Notes under the pieces: generated by a model | Database searches by the model: none | What the model saw: only the letters and a program-made list of their open reading frames with translations | Told to the model about the DNA's origin: nothing | Translations under genes and position numbers: made by a program | Shown here: positions 1 to 8,898 of the stretch, piece after piece | Layout of the letters: each line of letters opens with the position of its first letter | Position numbering within the stretch: the first letter of the stretch is position 1 | Assembly: GCF_017312405.1 (NCBI RefSeq) | Contig: NZ_BLTG01000019.1 | Span: forward strand, 105,109 to 169,108 | DNA: 64,000 bases | Direction: 5' to 3' | Source of the DNA: Mycobacterium sp. PO1 | GTDB lineage: Bacteria; Actinomycetota; Actinomycetes; Mycobacteriales; Mycobacteriaceae

Positions 1-366
1 GCGCATGCCCGCCGCGATCACCAGGTAGTCGTAGTCGACGTCGAAGAACGTTTCGTCGGGACGACGGGCGGTGACGCGGCGCGCGTCGGGATCGAGACGA
101 ATCGCCTCGCCGAGCAGCGTCGTCACATTGTGGTGATCTGCCAACTCCTCGCGCAGCGACCGGCTGATCTGCCCGATGCTGAGCGTGCCCGCCGCACACT
201 GGTACAGCAGTGGCTGAAACACATGGCATGCCGCCCGGTCGAGCAGGGTGACGTCCACCCCGACCTTGCCGAGCCGGCGGGCGCAGAACAGGCCGCCGAA
301 TCCACCGCCGATGATGAGGACCTTGGGCCGGCGCTCGCGCGAGCCGGTCGAGACATCGTGAGCCAT
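1..366 (-). CDS. Type II NADH dehydrogenase-like FAD oxidoreductase (N-terminal part)
   Basis: The 5' 122 codons of a gene that continues beyond base 1. The N-terminus carries a dinucleotide-binding P-loop (LIIGGGFGGLFCARRL, about residues 17-32) followed by a VDVTLLD strand and a HVFQPLLYQ segment, the pattern of single-subunit NADH:quinone oxidoreductases (Ndh-2) and related flavoproteins that pass electrons from NADH to menaquinone at the inner membrane face. The ATG at 364-366 is chosen because it lies just before the glycine-rich motif. The C-terminal FAD and membrane-anchoring parts are not visible, so another pyridine-nucleotide disulfide-type oxidoreductase is possible. Confidence 0.8.
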   Translation of the reverse strand, partial: MAHDVSTGSRERRPKVLIIGGGFGGLFCARRLGKVGVDVTLLDRAACHVFQPLLYQCAAGTLSIGQISRSLREELADHHNVTTLLGEAIRLDPDARRVTARRPDETFFDVDYDYLVIAAGMR

Positions 367-492
367 GACTGATCCGTACCCGCTCGGCAGCGCTTACCCA
401 CCCCGGGCTTCCCAGCAGTAGCCAGTGGGTACACCCCCGGGAAGTGATGTGCATCACGACGAAGAAGCCACGTTCGAGGAGGGGAGCGACCG

Positions 493-2142
493 GTGACGAC
501 GGACCACGATGCTCGGGAGGATCTGGAACGCCAACAGCGCGACCCTCATGGCGACGAGGAGGTCGACGAACTCTCGGCCGGGGAACGGGCACCGGCGGAG
601 CGGCCGTCGACGTTCCGCCGCCGCTGGCTCGGCTTCGGCGGCGGGCTTCTGCTGGCGGTGCTGGTGTATCTGGTGCTGCCCACCGACCTGTCACACGCGG
701 CCAAGGTCACCGCGGCGATCGCCGTGCTCATGGGCGTGTGGTGGATGACCGAGGCCATCCCGATCCCGGCCACCGCGCTGCTGCCGCTGGTGGTCTTTCC
801 GATTCTCGTCGAGGACGTCAGCGTCGACGACGTCGGCGCCAGCTACGGCGCCGACATCATCTTCCTGTTCATGGGCGGCTTCCTGATCGCGCTGGCAATG
901 CAGCGGTGGAACCTGCACCGGCGCATCGCACTGCTGACGGTGCGGGCGATGGGCACCAGCGCCACGCGCGTCATCGGCGGGTTCATGCTCGCCACCGCGT
1001 TCCTGAGCATGTGGGTCTCGAACACCGCGACCGCCGTGATGATGGTGCCGATCGGTGTCTCGGTGCTGATGCTCGCCGGCACGGTGTCGGTCCCCAAGAA
1101 CGAGGACGAGTCCTCGGACGGCGACGCCGAACCGACCGCAGGTGAAGCCGGCACCGAGGCCGAGACGCAGGCCGACGAGGAGGTCAAGGAGCAGGTCAAG
1201 CAGTCCAACTTCGGCACCGCGCTGATGCTCGGCATCGCCTACGCGGCATCGGTCGGGTCGCTGGCGACGATCATCGGGACCCCGCCGAACACGCTGCTCG
1301 TGGGTTACCTGCAGGACGAGCAGGGCATCGACATCAGCTTCGGCCGATGGATGCTGCTCGGGCTCCCGCTGGCGAGCGTTCTGCTCGTCATCACCTGGGT
1401 GCTGTTGGCCAAGCTGATCTTCAAACCGGAGATCGACGAGCTGCCGGGCGGCCGCAAGCTGTTCAACACCGAGTTGGCCAAGCTCGGCAAACCCTCCGGC
1501 GGGGAGCGCCGCGTCGCGGTGATCTTCGCCCTCGCCGCGATCAGCTGGATCTCCTTCCCGCTGATCTGGGAAGAGCCGCCCATCTCCGACGCCGGCATCG
1601 CGATCACCGCCGGAGTGCTGCTGTTCATCCTGCCGGCCGGCGCGAAACTCGGTGTGCGGCTGCTGGACTGGTCCACCGCGGTCCAACTGCCGTGGGGGGT
1701 GCTGTTGCTGTTCGGGGGCGGTCTGGCGCTGTCCTCACAGTTCAGCTCCTCCGGGCTGACCGAATGGATCGGCACCCAGGCGCAGAGCCTGCAGGGTCTG
1801 GCCATCCTCCTGCTGGTCGCGGTGATCACGACCGCGGTGATCTTCCTGACCGAGCTGACCAGCAACACCGCCACCGCGGCGACGTTCCTGCCGGTCATCG
1901 GCGGTGTCGCGGTCGGCATCGGGGCCGACCCGCTGCTGCTGACGATTCCCGTCGCGCTGGCAGCCACCTCGGCATTCATGCTGCCGGTGGCGACCCCGCC
2001 CAACGCGATCGTGTTCGGCACCGGCTACGTCAACATCGGCAGCATGGTCAAGGGCGGTATCTGGCTGAATCTCATCGCGATCCTGCTCATCAGCGTGGCC
2101 ACCACCACGCTGGCGGTCTGGGTGTTCGGGATCTCGACCTGA
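493..2142 (+). CDS. DASS (SLC13) family anion:cation symporter
   Basis: A 549-aa polytopic membrane protein of the divalent anion:Na+ symporter family, whose members import dicarboxylates, sulfate or phosphate. Both family signature repeats are present: SNTATAVMM near residue 176 and TSNTATAATFLPV near 455, each paired with a proline-rich substrate hairpin (IGTPPNTLLVGY near 262 and ATPPNAIVFGTGYV near 504). An acidic, hydrophilic loop of about 40 residues (about 200-240) interrupts the first half and is probably cytoplasmic. The GTG start follows a GAGGAGGGGA ribosome site. It converges on the desaturase gene with only 14 bp between stops. The exact substrate cannot be read from sequence. 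Confidence 0.9.
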   Translation: MTTDHDAREDLERQQRDPHGDEEVDELSAGERAPAERPSTFRRRWLGFGGGLLLAVLVYLVLPTDLSHAAKVTAAIAVLMGVWWMTEAIPIPATALLPLVVFPILVEDVSVDDVGASYGADIIFLFMGGFLIALAMQRWNLHRRIALLTVRAMGTSATRVIGGFMLATAFLSMWVSNTATAVMMVPIGVSVLMLAGTVSVPKNEDESSDGDAEPTAGEAGTEAETQADEEVKEQVKQSNFGTALMLGIAYAASVGSLATIIGTPPNTLLVGYLQDEQGIDISFGRWMLLGLPLASVLLVITWVLLAKLIFKPEIDELPGGRKLFNTELAKLGKPSGGERRVAVIFALAAISWISFPLIWEEPPISDAGIAITAGVLLFILPAGAKLGVRLLDWSTAVQLPWGVLLLFGGGLALSSQFSSSGLTEWIGTQAQSLQGLAILLLVAVITTAVIFLTELTSNTATAATFLPVIGGVAVGIGADPLLLTIPVALAATSAFMLPVATPPNAIVFGTGYVNIGSMVKGGIWLNLIAILLISVATTTLAVWVFGIST

Positions 2143-2156
2143 TCGAGTCTGCGCGG

Positions 2157-3617
2157 TCAGTCGTTGCCCCGCGGCGGGGGCTGCACGGCCACCCCGCTGG
2201 ACACGTGCTCGGGCCCGGCGTCCGGGTGCTCGGCGGGGACGCGGCCCCGGAACTTCGCGGCCTCACTGTCGCCCTGCGACGATCGGGCACTGTCGCCCTG
2301 CGACGATCGGGCACTGTCGCGCTGCGACGATCGGGCACTGTCGCCCTGCGACGTGCGCTCGGGTCCGCGGTAGGGGCCCGGCTTCGGGCGGGGCGCACCG
2401 CCGGGGAACGCGAGCCGCACGATGGTGCGCTGCACGGAGAACCACTGTTTGCCGAAGGGGCCGGAGTTGTACGGCAGGTCGTAGCGCTGGCAGATGTCTT
2501 TGATCTTCGGGGCGATCTCCGCATAGCGACTGCTGGGCATGTCGGGGTAGAGATGATGCTCCACCTGGTAGCCCAGGTTGCCGCTGACGATGTGGAACAG
2601 CGGGCTGCCTTCGATGTTGGCGGCGCCGATCAGCTGGCGGACATACCAGCCGCCGCGGGTTTCGTCGGCGACTTCTTCCTCGCTGAACGTGTAGGTCTGG
2701 TCGGGGAAGTGCCCGCAGAAGATGATGGCGTGTGACCAGACGTTGCGGACGACGTTCGCCAGTGCATCGGCCACCAGCGTCCGCAGGAACGTGCTCTCCA
2801 CGCCGGGCAGCACGCGGTCGAGAAACATTGCGGCAGAACTGGTTCTCCTGCTGCGCGAGATCCGGCGCAGGCGCCGGCCGACCCGGGACCGGGCGGGCTG
2901 CCTGATCCTGCCGCGCAGGGCCAGCTGGGCGAGGGCGAACGCGCCGGCGCTGATGAGCGGCCAGCCGACGTAGTCCTTGATGATCTGCTGGCGAGCCTTG
3001 CCCGCGATGGACGTGAAGTCGTCTTTGAGGTCCGCCATCGTCTTGTTGCCGCGGAACAGCGCCTCGACGTCGGTGTCGTGCACGGCGACGCCCCACTCGA
3101 ACAGCATCATGAGCAGAAAGTTGTAGAACGGTTGGCCGAGGTTCCCGGGCCGCCACTGCTGGTTCGGGTCGATCCGCATGATCTCGTAGCCGAGATCCTT
3201 GTCCTTGCCGCGGATGTTGGTGAACGTGTGATGGATGTAGTTGTGGGAGTGCTTCCACGCTTTGGCGCTCGACGCGGTGTCCCAGTCCCACACCGAGGAG
3301 TGGATGTCAGGGTCGTTCATCCAGTCCCACTGTCCGTGCAGGATGTTGTGGCCGAGCTCCATGTTCTCCAGGATCTTGGCCATGCTCAGGCAGGCGGTCC
3401 CGAGCAGCCATGCCGCAGGCGAGCGCGAGCCGAGCAGCAGGACGCGGCCGGCGACGACGATCTGGCGCTGCACCGAGATCATCGTCTTGATGTAGTGGCG
3501 GTCGCGATCGCCGAGTTCGGCGAACACTTCGTCGTGGATGGCGTCGAGTTCCTTGGCGAGTTTCTCCAGCTCCTGTTCGCTCAAGCGGGCCAATGGGCTT
3601 TCGGTGGCGGCGGTCAT
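2157..3617 (-). CDS. DesA3-type acyl-CoA/acyl-lipid fatty acid desaturase
   Basis: A 486-aa integral membrane, di-iron fatty acid desaturase related to mycobacterial DesA3, which converts stearoyl-CoA to oleoyl-CoA with electrons from a dedicated reductase. The three histidine boxes are intact: GHNILHG (H89, H93), HSHNYIHH (about 123-130) and QVEHH (353-354). Two oddities: an arginine-rich stretch at about residues 229-262 that DesA3 of M. tuberculosis lacks as I recall it, and a C-terminal tail (about 423-451) made of the octapeptide ARSSQGDS repeated about 3.5 times, encoded by a 24-bp DNA repeat. A strong GAAGGAAGGGAG site precedes the ATG. The reductase gene lies 14 bp upstream, so the two form an operon. 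Confidence 0.92.
   Translation of the reverse strand: MTAATESPLARLSEQELEKLAKELDAIHDEVFAELGDRDRHYIKTMISVQRQIVVAGRVLLLGSRSPAAWLLGTACLSMAKILENMELGHNILHGQWDWMNDPDIHSSVWDWDTASSAKAWKHSHNYIHHTFTNIRGKDKDLGYEIMRIDPNQQWRPGNLGQPFYNFLLMMLFEWGVAVHDTDVEALFRGNKTMADLKDDFTSIAGKARQQIIKDYVGWPLISAGAFALAQLALRGRIRQPARSRVGRRLRRISRSRRTSSAAMFLDRVLPGVESTFLRTLVADALANVVRNVWSHAIIFCGHFPDQTYTFSEEEVADETRGGWYVRQLIGAANIEGSPLFHIVSGNLGYQVEHHLYPDMPSSRYAEIAPKIKDICQRYDLPYNSGPFGKQWFSVQRTIVRLAFPGGAPRPKPGPYRGPERTSQGDSARSSQRDSARSSQGDSARSSQGDSEAAKFRGRVPAEHPDAGPEHVSSGVAVQPPPRGND
2265..2353. repeat. 24-bp in-frame tandem repeat, about 3.7 copies
   Basis: Units start at 2265, 2289, 2313 and 2337 (the last is partial, 17 bp). The first two copies are identical and the third differs by one base (C to G at the ninth position, 2321). 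Each unit contains the self-complementary core GTCGC-CCT-GCGAC and a CGATCG palindrome. The unit length is a multiple of three, so copy changes keep the desaturase frame and only lengthen or shorten its hydrophilic ARSSQGDS tail. Confidence 0.95.
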
Positions 3618-3631
3618 GACGCTCCCTTCCT

Positions 3632-4729
3632 TCAGAGTTCGAGTTCCACGTCGCCCTCGGCGGCGTGGATGCAGATCCGGACGTCGGCGCCGGTCGGTTC
3701 GGTGACCTCCCCCGAGCGCAGGTCACGGATGCGGCCGGATTTCAACGTGCCCGTACAGGTGTGACAGATTCCGATGCGGCAGCCGAAGGCCAACTCCAGG
3801 CCGGCCTGCTCGCCGGCCTCCAGAATCGGGGTGTCGCCGGGGCATTCGGCGGTTTCATCGCTGTCGAGGAACGTGACCGTGCCACCTTCCCCGGCCGCGG
3901 CGCTGCCGCTGATCTTGGGCTGGAAACGCTCGAAGTGCAGCCGGTCGGGATCACCGTCGGTCTCCCACCGCTCGATCAGCGCATCGAGGAGCTCGGCGGG
4001 CCCCGAGCAGAACCCCTCGCGCTCCCGCCAGTCGGGACACACGTCGTCGAGCTCTTCGGCCTTGAACCGGCCCCGCTCGGAGGTGATTCGCACGTCCAGA
4101 CGCACGCCGTCATGCCGGCGGTCGAGGTCCTCCAGCACGGACAGGAACATCACCTGCTCACGGGTGCGGTCGGAATGCAACACCACGACGTCACGTAGTT
4201 CGTCGCGGTGATCGAGGCTGCGCAGCATGCTCATGATCGGTGTGATGCCGCTGCCCGCGCTGATGAACAGCATCTTGGCCGGTAGCGGGTCAGGCAGCGT
4301 GAACTGGCCCTCGACCTCGCCGAGGCGCACCAGTTCGCCGGGCCGGATCCTGTCCACGAGGTACGGCGAGACGACGCCGCTGTCGACCTTCTTCGGAGTG
4401 ACGCTGACCAGCCCGTCCTCGGGTTGCGGATCGGAGGTCAGCGAGTAGGCGCGCCAGTGGTAGCGGCCGTCGATGACCAGGCCGAGCCGCACGTACTGCC
4501 CGGGTTCGTGCCCGGGCCATTCGAAGCTCGGCCGGATCAGCACGCTGGCGGCCTCGGTGCCCTGGGGCTCGATCCGCTCGACCTTGCCGCGCAACTCCTT
4601 GGTGGTCCACAGCGGGTTGAGCATCTCCAGATAGTCATCCGGGCATAACGGCTTGAAAAGGTGCGAGATTGCCCGCAGAAGCAGCCGACGTCCTCGTGGG
4701 ACCTGCGGCTGCGCACCCCGCTCTGCCAT
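3632..4729 (-). CDS. Ferredoxin reductase/oxygenase-reductase partner of the desaturase
   Basis: A 365-aa flavin- and iron-sulfur-containing electron-transfer protein like mycobacterial Rv3230c, the NADPH reductase that feeds DesA3. Order of domains: FAD-binding barrel with YHWRAYSLTS, NAD(P)-binding region with FISAGSGITPIMSMLRSL, and a C-terminal plant-type [2Fe-2S] domain with cysteines in FGCRIGICHTC and a distal RICIH. The ATG at 4727-4729 is preferred over an upstream in-frame start at 4768 because GGGGAGGGAGGT sits just before it. The gene is first in the operon with the desaturase, downstream of a perfect 14-bp palindrome. Confidence 0.93.
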   Translation of the reverse strand: MAERGAQPQVPRGRRLLLRAISHLFKPLCPDDYLEMLNPLWTTKELRGKVERIEPQGTEAASVLIRPSFEWPGHEPGQYVRLGLVIDGRYHWRAYSLTSDPQPEDGLVSVTPKKVDSGVVSPYLVDRIRPGELVRLGEVEGQFTLPDPLPAKMLFISAGSGITPIMSMLRSLDHRDELRDVVVLHSDRTREQVMFLSVLEDLDRRHDGVRLDVRITSERGRFKAEELDDVCPDWREREGFCSGPAELLDALIERWETDGDPDRLHFERFQPKISGSAAAGEGGTVTFLDSDETAECPGDTPILEAGEQAGLELAFGCRIGICHTCTGTLKSGRIRDLRSGEVTEPTGADVRICIHAAEGDVELEL

Positions 4730-4771
4730 GAAGCGACCTCCCTCCCCGGTGGTTGTGAGCTGCACCACTCC

Positions 4772-4785
4772 TTACTCGCGAGTAA
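4772..4785. promoter_or_regulatory. Perfect palindrome TTACTCGCGAGTAA upstream of reductase-desaturase operon
   Basis: The 14-bp sequence is an exact palindrome located 43 bp upstream of the reductase start and 133 bp upstream of the divergent hemerythrin gene. Size and symmetry suit a TetR-family operator; fatty acid desaturase operons are often controlled by acyl-CoA-responsive TetR repressors. No regulator gene lies next to it, so the binding protein would be encoded elsewhere. Confidence 0.6.
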
Positions 4786-4918
4786 CCATGCCCACCTGAC
4801 CTGAAACGTGGGCAGCGCCGCATCGGGTTCAGCGGGCCCCAAGTCGGCGACAAGTCGACACCAACAGCACCGGTCCACAGTGATCGTCACCAGCAGTCCA
4901 CCCCCGATCGGAGCCACC

Positions 4919-5590
4919 ATGACCACCGAACCCGCCGCCCCCGCGACCACCAGCACCACCCCCGACGTCCTCGGGATGCAGATCGCCCACCGGGTGATGC
5001 TGCGCGACCTGGACCGGACCACCGGGGTGGCCATGGCGATGGCCGACGGCGGCGTGCCCATCACCGCGCGCCGAACCCGGACGCTGGTGCGCTACCTCGA
5101 GTTGATGGCCGAATCCATCGACCACCACCATCACGCCGAGGACGACATCCTGTGGCCGGTGATCGTGCAGCGGGCCGGCGCCCAGATCGACCTGACGCCG
5201 CTCACCGAGGATCACGAGGCGCTGACTCCGCTGCTGGAGCGGATGCGAGGCGGCGCGCTGGCCTTCCGGGCGGCGCCATCACGGCAGTCGGCCGCGGCTC
5301 TGGCGGCCCGGCTCGTGGAGCTGCGTGGCGTCCTCACCGAGCACATCGCCGAGGAGGAGCGCGCCACCTTTCCGGTGATCCGCCGCTATCTGTCGGTGGC
5401 GGACTGGCGCGACGTGGAAGCCCGGATCCGCCGGAACGCCCGGATGTCGTTCGAACTGCCCAGGATCGGCGCAGCGGTGACACCCACCGAGCTCGCCGCG
5501 CTGAAAGCCGACGCAGGCGTGGCGATCACGCTCATGCTGGCTCTGTTCCGGCCGGGTTACCGGCGGATGGAGCGGGCGATCTGGGGCTGA
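4919..5590 (+). CDS. Hemerythrin/HHE cation-binding domain protein
   Basis: A 223-aa protein with the four-helix hemerythrin pattern. Histidine and acidic ligands are visible in order: IAHRVMLRDLDR, then a histidine run in IDHHHHAEDDILWP, LTEDHEAL, and LTEHIAEEERATFP. Such proteins bind a non-haem di-iron centre and are linked to oxygen, NO or peroxide handling. The ATG at 4919 with an upstream GGAG is preferred over a start at 4808, which would add a low-complexity tail. Its 3' end overlaps the convergent SARP regulator gene by 59 bp, both being coding there. Confidence 0.88.
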   Translation: MTTEPAAPATTSTTPDVLGMQIAHRVMLRDLDRTTGVAMAMADGGVPITARRTRTLVRYLELMAESIDHHHHAEDDILWPVIVQRAGAQIDLTPLTEDHEALTPLLERMRGGALAFRAAPSRQSAAALAARLVELRGVLTEHIAEEERATFPVIRRYLSVADWRDVEARIRRNARMSFELPRIGAAVTPTELAALKADAGVAITLMLALFRPGYRRMERAIWG

Positions 5591-8500
5591 GCGCCGCTGC
5601 GACGCGCGCGCGGACCGCGTCGGCGCCGGCACGGTGGCGGGCCACCTCGTCGCCGGCGCGGCCCAGCGCCTCGGCCAGCAACGCCAGAGTGTCGTCGACG
5701 GTACCGAAAGCGACTGAGCCCGAATCGATTCCGGCCACTCGTCCCGCCCAGGGAGTGAGTTCGCGGTACACCTGCTCGCACTGCTCGAGGTCACCCAGGC
5801 GGATCGCGGCGCGCGCCAGCAGCACCATCCTGGCCAGCCAGTAGTAGTTACGCCGCACCGGAGCCCGCGAGAGCCACCATGCCCGGGCCTCCTCGGTACG
5901 TCCGGCGTCCAGCAGACACAACACCAGCGCCTCGTTCATCGCATCGGGATAGAGCTGGTGGACCGCGATCATGGCATCGGTCAGGTCCGACATGTCCCCG
6001 CGGGCGAAGGCCAGCACCAGCTCGAACACGACCGCGACCTCGGTGGCACTGGACATGCCGGTCTCGGCCATCTGACCGGCCAGGCGCCGGTACCGGCGGG
6101 CGGCGTTGTCGAGATCGCCGGCCAGGACGCACAACACGGCCTGGTAGACCTCGACCACCACGACGAGTGCGGCGACCTGCCCGCTGGTCGACCGCTCGAC
6201 GGCCAGATCGGCCTCGCGGATGGCCTCGGGCAGATCGGTACGGGCCGAGGCGAACATGAACAAGAACCAGTGGGCCAGCGCCTCGTAGCCGAGCAGACCG
6301 TGCGCCGTGGAGACCGCCAGCAGCTCGGCGGCGAGGCTCTCGCGTTCATTCGCCAGGTCCGGTCCGGTCGACAAATAGGCGCGCGCGTTGAGCGCGGCGC
6401 ACAGCGCGACCGGGTCCCCGGAGGCGCGAGCGATCTCGAGGGCCTGGGCCGACACGTCGATCACCTCGTCCATCCCGTACGCCGCGGCGTCGTTCTCGAT
6501 CTCGAAGATCAAGGCCACCATCAGCCATACCCGGGTCACTGGATCAACCCCATCGGGCTCGGCCAGCTTGCGGCGCAACGGTTCCCGGACGTCAGTGTGG
6601 TCCGGCGCCAACGCGCTGACCGTCCACGAGATCGGGGCGCGGAAGGCGGTCAGCGCGTCCAGCAACAGCGGGTCGTCGCCACTATCGGCGGCCAGCTGCA
6701 CGGCCCGGGCCCGGGCCGAGCGGGCGCGGGTGGCATCCCCCGCCAGAGCCGCCGCCCGCGTGAGCAGGACCAGCAGCCGGACCTGCGACGCCAGCGGGGT
6801 GCTGCTCTGCGTCAGATCGATCATGCGCACCGCGGCGTCGGCCAACGCCATGGCCTCGGCGGCGGAGTTGAGCGACAGCGCCTGCTCGGCAGCGGCCGAC
6901 GCCAGCCCGGCGGCGTCGGCCGCCGTCGCGGGGGTGGCTGCCGCCAAGGCGTGGTACGCCAGCGCCGCCACGTCGGGATCCGGGGCGTCGCGCAGCTCGG
7001 CCAGCGCCGCCGCATGCCAGCGCGCCCGGCGCAGCGCCGGGGTGTCCTCGTACAGGGTGTCGCGGACCAGGGCGTGGGTGAAGCGCACCCGGCCCGGTCC
7101 GGGCTCGTCGAGCAGTCCCGCCAACACGGCAGCTTCGAGGCCGTCGAGCACGTCGTCCTCATCGTGGCGGGCGATGCGGACCAGCAGCTCCACGTCGAGC
7201 TCGCGGCCCAGGACCGCCGCCTGCTGCAGGACGGTCCGGGCCGAGCCGGGAAGGCGGGAAAGTCGGCGCCGCAACACCTCCCGCACACCAGCCGGCACAG
7301 TGGCGGAGGCGGCTGCCCGGCCTTCGGAAGCCAGCAGACGCGCGAACTCCGACACGAACAGCGGGTTTCCGTTGGTCCGTTCGATCAGGCGGTCCAGCAC
7401 TCCGGCATCGTCGGCGATGGTGCTGTCAGGAGCGAGCTCGCGGACCAGTGCGACGACGCCGTCTCTGCTCAAACCGCCCAAGTCGACCCGTTCGGCGGTG
7501 ACCGCGGCCAGCGCGGCCCAGGTGGCGGTGAGCTCGGGCCCGGCCTCGGTGCTGCGGTGCGCAGCCAATACGACGATGGGGCGGTCGGCGAGGTCGTGGG
7601 CGAAACCCCGCAGCAACTGCAGTGTCGCGCCGTCGGCGCGGTGCAGGTCGTCGAGAACCACCAGCAGTGGCCCGTCGGCAGTGACCCGCCGCAACCGGTC
7701 GGCGACCGCGTTGGCGAGTTCGAACGCCGACTCACAGTTCGGCGCCGGATGGCCGAGGGCCTGCACGACCTCCGACCATGCCCACGCAGGAGGAGCACCA
7801 TCGACTTCGGGACAACGGCCGCGCGCCACGGTCCACCCGTCGAGGCCGAGCCGCTCGCCGATCACCTCGGCCAGAGTCGTCTTGCCCGCCCCCGGTTCGG
7901 CACCCAGCCAGATCGTCCGCAGCCCCGCGGTGAGCGCCGTCGCCGCGGCGGCGGTGATCCGCTGCACCTCGGCCGCGCGGCCGATCAGGGTCGCGCGGTG
8001 TCGCGACACGGGCACCGGAAACTCGCTGTGGCGCCTGGGTGTCTCGACCGCTATCGGGAGCGTGGGGGATCGCGGCCGGTCGAAGAGGTCCTCGGACTGC
8101 GCGAGGATCTTCGCTTCCAGCGTGCGCAACGCCGGGCCCGGGTCGATGCCGAGTTCGTCGGCCAACCGGTCACGGATCGCACGCAGTTGCGCGAGTGCGT
8201 CACGCTGGCGGCCGACCCGGTACAGCGCGAGTGCCAGCAACCGCACACCTTCCTCGCTGAGGGGGTCCTCGGTGAGGTGGCGTTCCAGCTCCGGGATGAC
8301 CCGCGCTTCCCACCCCAGGTCGAGGCCGATGGCGGCGTACTGTTCGACCGCGGCGGCGCGAATCCGGACGAGCCGAGCGGCTTCCGTTGCAGCCCAATCG
8401 GTATCGCAGAACTCCGGGAGCACCGCGCCACTCCAGCAGTCCAATGCCGCTCGCAACGATTCCGCCCGCGACTGTGGGGCATCGCTGGTGGCGGCATCCC

Positions 8501-8843
8501 GCACCAGCGCCTGGAATCGCCACGCGTCCACGGCATCGACAGGGAGCCGCAACGCGTAACCCGGCGGTGAGCTGATCAGCACCCGGGCGGGCGTGCGTTT
8601 GGCGCGGCCGGGCTCCAGCAGTCGCCGCAGATTGGAGATGTGGACCTGCAGACCCCCGAGCGCCTTCGGCGGCGGGTCCATGGCCCAGATGTCGTCGATG
8701 ATGCGGTCCGCGGAGACGACTTCGCCGGCCGCCACGGCCAGCCGCGCCAGCACTGCCCGGGGTTGCGGACCGCGCAGGTCGACGACCTCACCCGCCACGC
8801 GGACCGTCAGCGGCCCGAACAGGGTGATGAGGATCTCGGTCAT
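5532..8843 (-). CDS. SARP/AfsR-like regulator with BTAD and AAA ATPase domains
   Basis: A 1103-aa transcriptional regulator. Residues about 5-100 form an OmpR-type winged helix (LFGPLTVRVAGEVVDLRGPQ), about 105-250 the bacterial transcriptional activation domain (ALRTLEAKIL at its end), followed by a STAND-type ATPase with Walker A GAEPGAGKT (about 314-322) and Walker B LLVVLDDLH (about 394-402), then a long helical, TPR-like C-terminus. Members activate secondary metabolism or catabolic operons; the target here is unknown. The ATG at 8841-8843 begins directly at the winged-helix strand; an upstream start at 8882 would add 13 residues. Its end overlaps the convergent hemerythrin gene. Confidence 0.92.
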   Translation of the reverse strand: MTEILITLFGPLTVRVAGEVVDLRGPQPRAVLARLAVAAGEVVSADRIIDDIWAMDPPPKALGGLQVHISNLRRLLEPGRAKRTPARVLISSPPGYALRLPVDAVDAWRFQALVRDAATSDAPQSRAESLRAALDCWSGAVLPEFCDTDWAATEAARLVRIRAAAVEQYAAIGLDLGWEARVIPELERHLTEDPLSEEGVRLLALALYRVGRQRDALAQLRAIRDRLADELGIDPGPALRTLEAKILAQSEDLFDRPRSPTLPIAVETPRRHSEFPVPVSRHRATLIGRAAEVQRITAAAATALTAGLRTIWLGAEPGAGKTTLAEVIGERLGLDGWTVARGRCPEVDGAPPAWAWSEVVQALGHPAPNCESAFELANAVADRLRRVTADGPLLVVLDDLHRADGATLQLLRGFAHDLADRPIVVLAAHRSTEAGPELTATWAALAAVTAERVDLGGLSRDGVVALVRELAPDSTIADDAGVLDRLIERTNGNPLFVSEFARLLASEGRAAASATVPAGVREVLRRRLSRLPGSARTVLQQAAVLGRELDVELLVRIARHDEDDVLDGLEAAVLAGLLDEPGPGRVRFTHALVRDTLYEDTPALRRARWHAAALAELRDAPDPDVAALAYHALAAATPATAADAAGLASAAAEQALSLNSAAEAMALADAAVRMIDLTQSSTPLASQVRLLVLLTRAAALAGDATRARSARARAVQLAADSGDDPLLLDALTAFRAPISWTVSALAPDHTDVREPLRRKLAEPDGVDPVTRVWLMVALIFEIENDAAAYGMDEVIDVSAQALEIARASGDPVALCAALNARAYLSTGPDLANERESLAAELLAVSTAHGLLGYEALAHWFLFMFASARTDLPEAIREADLAVERSTSGQVAALVVVVEVYQAVLCVLAGDLDNAARRYRRLAGQMAETGMSSATEVAVVFELVLAFARGDMSDLTDAMIAVHQLYPDAMNEALVLCLLDAGRTEEARAWWLSRAPVRRNYYWLARMVLLARAAIRLGDLEQCEQVYRELTPWAGRVAGIDSGSVAFGTVDDTLALLAEALGRAGDEVARHRAGADAVRARVAAALSPRSPAPSAGNPAGTEPA

Positions 8844-8898
8844 GGCCGAGCCAGGATATGCAGGCACCCGGCCGCGCACCACTTCACCCGCCGGTCTG

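Noticed and set aside
2265..2353. CRISPR array
   Set aside because: The 24-bp units are directly adjacent without unique spacers and lie in frame in a gene.
2827..2945. Compensated double frameshift as the cause of the Arg-rich insert in the desaturase
   Set aside because: The other frames over this segment give no better match to DesA3, and the segment may be a normal loop in this desaturase subgroup.
5958..8570. 870-codon open frame on the plus strand inside the SARP gene
   Set aside because: Antisense shadow of a GC-rich gene. Its translation is rich in Arg, Gln and Gly with no domain, while the minus strand shows full SARP and ATPase motifs.
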